From Streptomyces sp. NBC_00178 (GTDB lineage: Bacteria; Actinomycetota; Actinomycetes; Streptomycetales; Streptomycetaceae), in assembly GCF_036206005.1 (NCBI RefSeq), contig NZ_CP108143.1:6105501-6169500 (forward strand): 64,000 nucleotides of DNA, read 5' to 3'. Positions 60,535 to 64,000 of the stretch are shown here, piece after piece. Below the pieces are notes generated by a model that saw nothing but the letters and a program-made list of their open reading frames with translations, searched no databases and had not been told where the DNA came from. A program made the translations under genes and the position numbers. Position 1 is the stretch's first letter; each line of letters opens with the position of its first letter.

Positions 60535-61107
60535 ATGGATGAGGAGTTCCGCTCGCTGACGGACCGGATCGCGGGCGAGGCGGGCGAGTCGGAGGCCCTG
60601 CGCGCGCTGCTCGCCACTGAGGACCACGAGGAACTGGCCCAGGTCCTCGTGGAGCGTGAACACCCCCTGTGGGCACGCGAGATCGCGGCGTTCCGCCTCG
60701 GCTGCCGGGGCGACCGCCGGGCCTTCGAGGCGCTGGTCCTCCTCCTGAACCACCGCGATCCCGAGCGCTGCGTATCGGCCGCGCACGCGCTCCGGCTCCT
60801 CGGCGACCCCCGGACGCCCAGGGCGGCGGCCGCACTCGCCACCAACAGCATGCGGACCGCCTACGCCCTGTATCCGGTGCGGCTGCTGACCGCCCTGCGC
60901 GCGCCCGAGTCGGTGCCCGCCCTGGTCAGCACCCTGCAACGGCTGCTCACCCCCGACGAGCCGCACTGGCGCGTCGCGCTCGCCTGTGTCGAGGGGCTGG
61001 GGGACCTGGAGGACGGCAGGGCCCGCCCGGTCCTGGAGGCGGCGCTGCCCCACCCGCGCCTCGGCACGGCGGCGGCAGCGGCCCTCAGCCGGCTTCCACC
61101 GGACTGA
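60535..61107 (+). CDS. HEAT-repeat protein
   Basis: 190 residues of repeated short helical pairs such as AFRLGCRGDRRAFEALVLLLNH, HALRLLGDPRTPRAAAAL and VALACVEGLGDLEDGRARPVLEAA, typical of HEAT/PBS-lyase-like repeats. Such proteins are scaffolds or phycobilin-lyase-like binders. Some databases label relatives adenylosuccinate lyase, which is not supported by the sequence. The 3' end overlaps the GNAT gene tail-to-tail by 23 nt. Confidence 0.75.
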   Translation: MDEEFRSLTDRIAGEAGESEALRALLATEDHEELAQVLVEREHPLWAREIAAFRLGCRGDRRAFEALVLLLNHRDPERCVSAAHALRLLGDPRTPRAAAALATNSMRTAYALYPVRLLTALRAPESVPALVSTLQRLLTPDEPHWRVALACVEGLGDLEDGRARPVLEAALPHPRLGTAAAAALSRLPPD

Positions 61108-61657
61108 GCGCGCGTACGTACCTGACCTCGGGGAGCAGGGCGCCGCCCGTCTCGACGGCCTCCTCCGCGCCGTCCGGCCGGAATCCCGCCCGTTCGTAGA
61201 AGCGCCGCGCCCGGGTGTTCTCCTTCAGCACCCAGAGCGCCATCTCGCGAAAGCCGTCCGCCCCGGCGCGGGCCGTCGCCCGCTCCAGGAGCGCGCGCCC
61301 GGTGCCCGTGCCGATGCTGTCCGGGTCCACGTAGAGCGCGTACAGCTCGGCGCGGGCGGGCCTGCCGGTGCCGTCGCGGCACGGACCGTGGCACGCCCAG
61401 CCCGTCACGGTGGTGTCCGCGGCCATGGCCACGAGGTTCACCGGGCCTCCCGCCGACAGGAGACCGGCCCGGCGCCGCTCGGCGTCCCGTGGGGCGTGCA
61501 TCGCGTCGAGGTGGGCCTGCGGGACGAGACCGGCGTAGGCGTGCCGCCAGCCGCGGACCCGTATCTCCGCCACGGCGTCGCAGTCGGCGAGTGTCATGTC
61601 GCGTACGCGCACACCGGGGGCGTGCGCGGCGGTGGGGCGTGTGGTCACGCGGCCCAT
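61085..61657 (-). CDS. GNAT family N-acetyltransferase
   Basis: 190 residues. VRDMTLADCDAVAEIRVRGW (strand 1/helix 1), YALYVDPDSIGTGTGRALLERA (acetyl-CoA site), and ALWVLKENTRARRFYERAGF are diagnostic of the fold. The substrate is unknown. The start at 61657 is the likely one; a shorter version from an internal Met is possible. Confidence 0.8.
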   Translation of the reverse strand: MGRVTTRPTAAHAPGVRVRDMTLADCDAVAEIRVRGWRHAYAGLVPQAHLDAMHAPRDAERRRAGLLSAGGPVNLVAMAADTTVTGWACHGPCRDGTGRPARAELYALYVDPDSIGTGTGRALLERATARAGADGFREMALWVLKENTRARRFYERAGFRPDGAEEAVETGGALLPEVRYVRALSPVEAG

Positions 61658-61694
61658 CCTGGCGCACGCCCCCGGCCCGGGGCACCGTGATTTC

Positions 61695-63287
61695 TCAGCC
61701 GCGGAAGCCGAGGAGGCCGTGCAGGGTGCTGCCCTTCGTGTTCGCCGCGGCCTTCGTGGACGCGACCGCCTTCGGCTCGGGCAGTGCGTCGCAGACCGCG
61801 TCCGCGCCGCTGCCGCCGCGCTTCGGCAGGGTGCCGTCGGCCAGATAGGCCGTCAGGTGCTTGTCCAGGCAGCTGTTTCCGCTGAGCGTGATGCCGTGGT
61901 TGCCGCCGCCCTGTTCCACGACGAGGCCGGAGCCCTTGAGCCGGCGGCTCATGGTGACACCGCCCTCGTACGGGGTGGCCGCGTCGTCCGTCGCCTGGAA
62001 GAGGAGGGCCGGCGGGATCCTGTCGTTGGTGACCCGCACGGGCTCCAGCGGCTCCACCGGCCAGGTCGCGCACGGGGCGTTGTACCAGGTGTTGTTCCAC
62101 GACATGAACGGCGACTTGCGGTGGGCGTCCCAGGTGTCGTCGCGCCACGCGCTCCACGTCCGGGGCCAGCCCGCGTCGCGGCACTGCACGGCCGTGTAGA
62201 CGGAGTAGCCGTTGTCGCCGCTCCGGTCCACGGCGCCGAAGTCCTCGTACGCGGTGGCGAGCGCGTCCTGGTCGCCGTCGTTCACGTACGCGGCGAACGC
62301 CTCGGCCAGGCGGGGCCAGTACCCGTCGTAGTAGCCGCCGGGCATGAAGGTGTCCTCCAGCTCGCCCGGGCCCACCTTGCCCGCCGCCGGGTGGTCCTTG
62401 ACCTCGGCGCGCATCCAGTACCAGGCGCTCTCGACCTGGGCCGGGTCGCTGCCCAGCCCGTAGGTGGCGTCGTTCTTCGCGACCCACGCGGCGAAGGCCT
62501 TGTGGCGGGCGTCGAACGCGTGGTCCTGGCCCAGGTTGTCCTCGTACCAGACGCCGTCCGGATCGACGACCGAGTCCAGCACCAGGCGGCGCACGCGCTC
62601 GGGGAAGAGCTTGGCGTAGACCGCGCCGAGGTAGGTGCCGTACGAGTAGCCGAAGTAGTTGATCCGCTGGGCGCCGAGGGCCCCGCGGATGACGTCGAGG
62701 TCCTTCGCGGCGCTGACCGTGTCCATGTACGGCAGCAGGTCGCCGTGCTTCTCGCCGCACGCGGTGGCGAAGGAGGCGGCCCTGTTCCGTGCCGTCCGCT
62801 CGGCCTCGTCCGAGTCCGGGACGCTGTCGGGGCGCACCGGGGCGAAGTACTTCGGCAGACAGTCCAGGGCCGGGGTGCTCTTCCCGACCCCGCGCGGGTC
62901 GAACCCGATCACGTCGTACTGCGCGGCGACCGCCTTGGGCAGCGAGGCGGCGACGAAGCCCGCCATGGAGAGACCGCTGCCCCCGGGGCCGCCCGGGTTG
63001 ACGAGGAGCGGGCCCTGGAAGGTCTTCGCCGTGTGCGGGATGCGCGAGAGCGCGAGGGTGATCCGCATGCCCGACGGGTTGTCATGGTCGAGCAGGGAGC
63101 GGACGGTCGCGCACTGCAGGGCCGGGTACGCCTTCGTCCCGCAGGCCTTCCACTTGAGGGGCGCGGCCGCACGCGGGACGGCGCCGTCCGTCCCCGCGGA
63201 CCGCGCCGACGCGGTGGACGGGGCGGCGGTCACCAGGCCGGCGACCGTGGCACCCACCGCGACCAGAATTCCTGCACGTTTCGTCAT
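61695..63287 (-). CDS. secreted alpha/beta-hydrolase, tripeptidyl aminopeptidase-like
   Basis: 530 residues. A Sec signal (RAGILVAVGATVAGLVTAAP) is followed by VNPGGPGGSGLSMAGF (oxyanion region) and the nucleophile YFGYSYGTYLGAVYAKLFP. The catalytic His is likely in QGGGNHGITLSGNSCLDKH. It resembles Streptomyces SlpD/SlpE/tripeptidyl aminopeptidase-type proteases that trim exported or peptide substrates. Start at ATG 63287. Confidence 0.85.
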   Translation of the reverse strand: MTKRAGILVAVGATVAGLVTAAPSTASARSAGTDGAVPRAAAPLKWKACGTKAYPALQCATVRSLLDHDNPSGMRITLALSRIPHTAKTFQGPLLVNPGGPGGSGLSMAGFVAASLPKAVAAQYDVIGFDPRGVGKSTPALDCLPKYFAPVRPDSVPDSDEAERTARNRAASFATACGEKHGDLLPYMDTVSAAKDLDVIRGALGAQRINYFGYSYGTYLGAVYAKLFPERVRRLVLDSVVDPDGVWYEDNLGQDHAFDARHKAFAAWVAKNDATYGLGSDPAQVESAWYWMRAEVKDHPAAGKVGPGELEDTFMPGGYYDGYWPRLAEAFAAYVNDGDQDALATAYEDFGAVDRSGDNGYSVYTAVQCRDAGWPRTWSAWRDDTWDAHRKSPFMSWNNTWYNAPCATWPVEPLEPVRVTNDRIPPALLFQATDDAATPYEGGVTMSRRLKGSGLVVEQGGGNHGITLSGNSCLDKHLTAYLADGTLPKRGGSGADAVCDALPEPKAVASTKAAANTKGSTLHGLLGFRG

Positions 63288-63414
63288 ACGGCCTCCCGGG
63301 ATAAGGCGATGCGGCTGTGGGTGGCACAGCCCCCGCCGCATGCTTCCCGGATCCGGCACCGGCAGGACACCTGACGCCGCGAGTTGACCCGTTCGGGCAG
63401 GGAGACGGGTGAGG

Positions 63415-64000
63415 TCAGAGCAGGGTCAGCTGGGTGGGGCCGTCCGTGGCGGCGTCCGGCGTGTCCGGGGTGCCGGTCCGGGTGATCCGGCGGGCGCCTC
63501 CCCGGTCGGCGGGCCCGATGCCGAACTCGGCGGCCAGCTCGTGCACCCGGCGGGTGATGCCCCGCTGGTACCAGGTGGGGGCGTACGCCCCGTCGGCGTA
63601 CATCCGCTCGTAGCGCGGTACGAGGTGGGGGTGGTGGCGCGCCAGCCACTGCATGAACCACTCGCGTGCGCCCGGCCGCAGATGCAGCACGAGCGGGGTC
63701 ACCGAGGTCGCCCCGGCTTCGGCGATGGCGCGGACCGTGGCACGCAGCTGGTCGGGGTGGTCGCCGAGGAAGGGGATGACCGGTGCCATCAGCACCCCGC
63801 AGCCGATCCCGTTGCCGGCCAGGGCGCGGACGACGTCCAGGCGCCGCTCGGGGGCCGGCGTGCCCGGCTCGACCGTGCGCCAGAGCTCGCGGTCGGTGAA
63901 GCCCACGGAGACGCTGACGCCGACCTCGGTGACCTGGGCGGCCTGCCGCAGCAGGTCGAGGTCGCGCAGGATCAGCGTGCCCTTCGTGAGGATCGAGAAG
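63415..64000 (-). CDS. radical SAM protein of the Rv2578c/spore photoproduct lyase-like group, 3' part (partial at window end)
   Basis: 195 codons to the window edge; the frame is open there. The visible piece contains FSILTKGTLILRDLDLLRQA at the edge, the substrate-side region SVGFTDRELWRTVEPG, and APVIPFLGDHPDQLRATV. The CX3CX2C cluster motif lies beyond the window. It is a relative of the spore photoproduct lyase-family protein at 5781-6965 but another branch. Function unknown. Confidence 0.75.
   Translation of the reverse strand, partial: FSILTKGTLILRDLDLLRQAAQVTEVGVSVSVGFTDRELWRTVEPGTPAPERRLDVVRALAGNGIGCGVLMAPVIPFLGDHPDQLRATVRAIAEAGATSVTPLVLHLRPGAREWFMQWLARHHPHLVPRYERMYADGAYAPTWYQRGITRRVHELAAEFGIGPADRGGARRITRTGTPDTPDAATDGPTQLTLL

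Noticed and set aside
60535..61107. Adenylosuccinate lyase assignment
   Set aside because: Sequence is only HEAT-type repeats; no lyase signature.
1..64000. tRNA, rRNA, CRISPR array or insertion sequence
   Set aside because: No cloverleaf-like segments, regularly spaced repeats with spacers, or transposase motifs were seen; the only periodic repeats are the 23-bp and 29-30-bp arrays described.

Overview
The window is about 72-75% G+C by eye, with strong third-position GC bias, GTG and even TTG starts and many 4-nt start/stop overlaps. With the ethylmalonyl-CoA operon, a spore photoproduct lyase-like protein, PucR-type regulators, a GH87 glucanase and SpoIIE-type phosphatase signalling, this points to a Streptomyces (or very close relative) chromosome. 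No rRNA, tRNA, insertion sequence, prophage or CRISPR array was seen. It reads as ordinary chromosome with accessory metabolic islands.

Layout. 1-7.8 kb: amidase tail, monomeric NADP isocitrate dehydrogenase behind a CTTGA-TCAAG palindrome, DoxX protein diverging from a propeller lipoprotein across two identical operator-like repeats, a nucleoside deaminase, a spore photoproduct lyase-family radical SAM protein and a TerB protein. 7.9-17.6 kb: PucR regulator with a PLP decarboxylase-like enzyme, a lipoate ligase with its accessory domain at the N-terminus, gamma-glutamyltransferase, an inositol-monophosphatase-like enzyme, a nucleotidyltransferase and an FAD oxidoreductase. 17.6-26.2 kb: one minus-strand operon (24-aa cysteine leader peptide, substrate-binding lipoprotein, two permeases, two ATPases, flavin monooxygenase, hydrolase, FMN reductase), best read as uptake and oxidative desulfurisation of an organosulfur (or similar) compound controlled by cysteine supply. 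26.3-30.1 kb: Rrf2 regulator plus DsbA-like protein diverging from a cupin, then amtB-glnK behind four half-sites at exact 11-bp spacing (GlnR-like). 30.3-35.5 kb: Ada-AlkA fusion and Ogt (alkylation repair) linked by a chain of 23-bp repeats encoding overlapping 8-codon mini-ORFs, a GDT1-type Mn exporter behind a yybP-ykoY (Mn2+) riboswitch, a thioredoxin-like ferredoxin, a sirtuin, an orphan VapB-like protein and a Nudix hydrolase. 35.6-42.7 kb: glycerate kinase, a short PucR/CdaR-type regulator followed by a decayed tandem repeat of its own 3' end, and a fully overlapping five-gene branched-chain amino acid-type ABC operon. 42.8-49.1 kb: secreted GH87 alpha-1,3-glucanase, GAF-PAS-GAF-PP2C phosphatase, pssA-psd. 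49.3-60.2 kb: the ethylmalonyl-CoA pathway operon (ccr-meaA-mcl-maoC-acd), a GNAT, a membrane-anchored Mrr-like nuclease, a TetR regulator and a duplicated-fusion 3-hydroxyacyl-CoA dehydrogenase that can supply crotonyl-CoA precursors. 60.5-64 kb: HEAT-repeat protein, GNAT, secreted tripeptidyl aminopeptidase-like hydrolase and the 3' part of a second radical SAM protein of the Rv2578c type.

Gene calls rest on translated motifs and context. Database names and regulator assignments come from family knowledge, not from searches.
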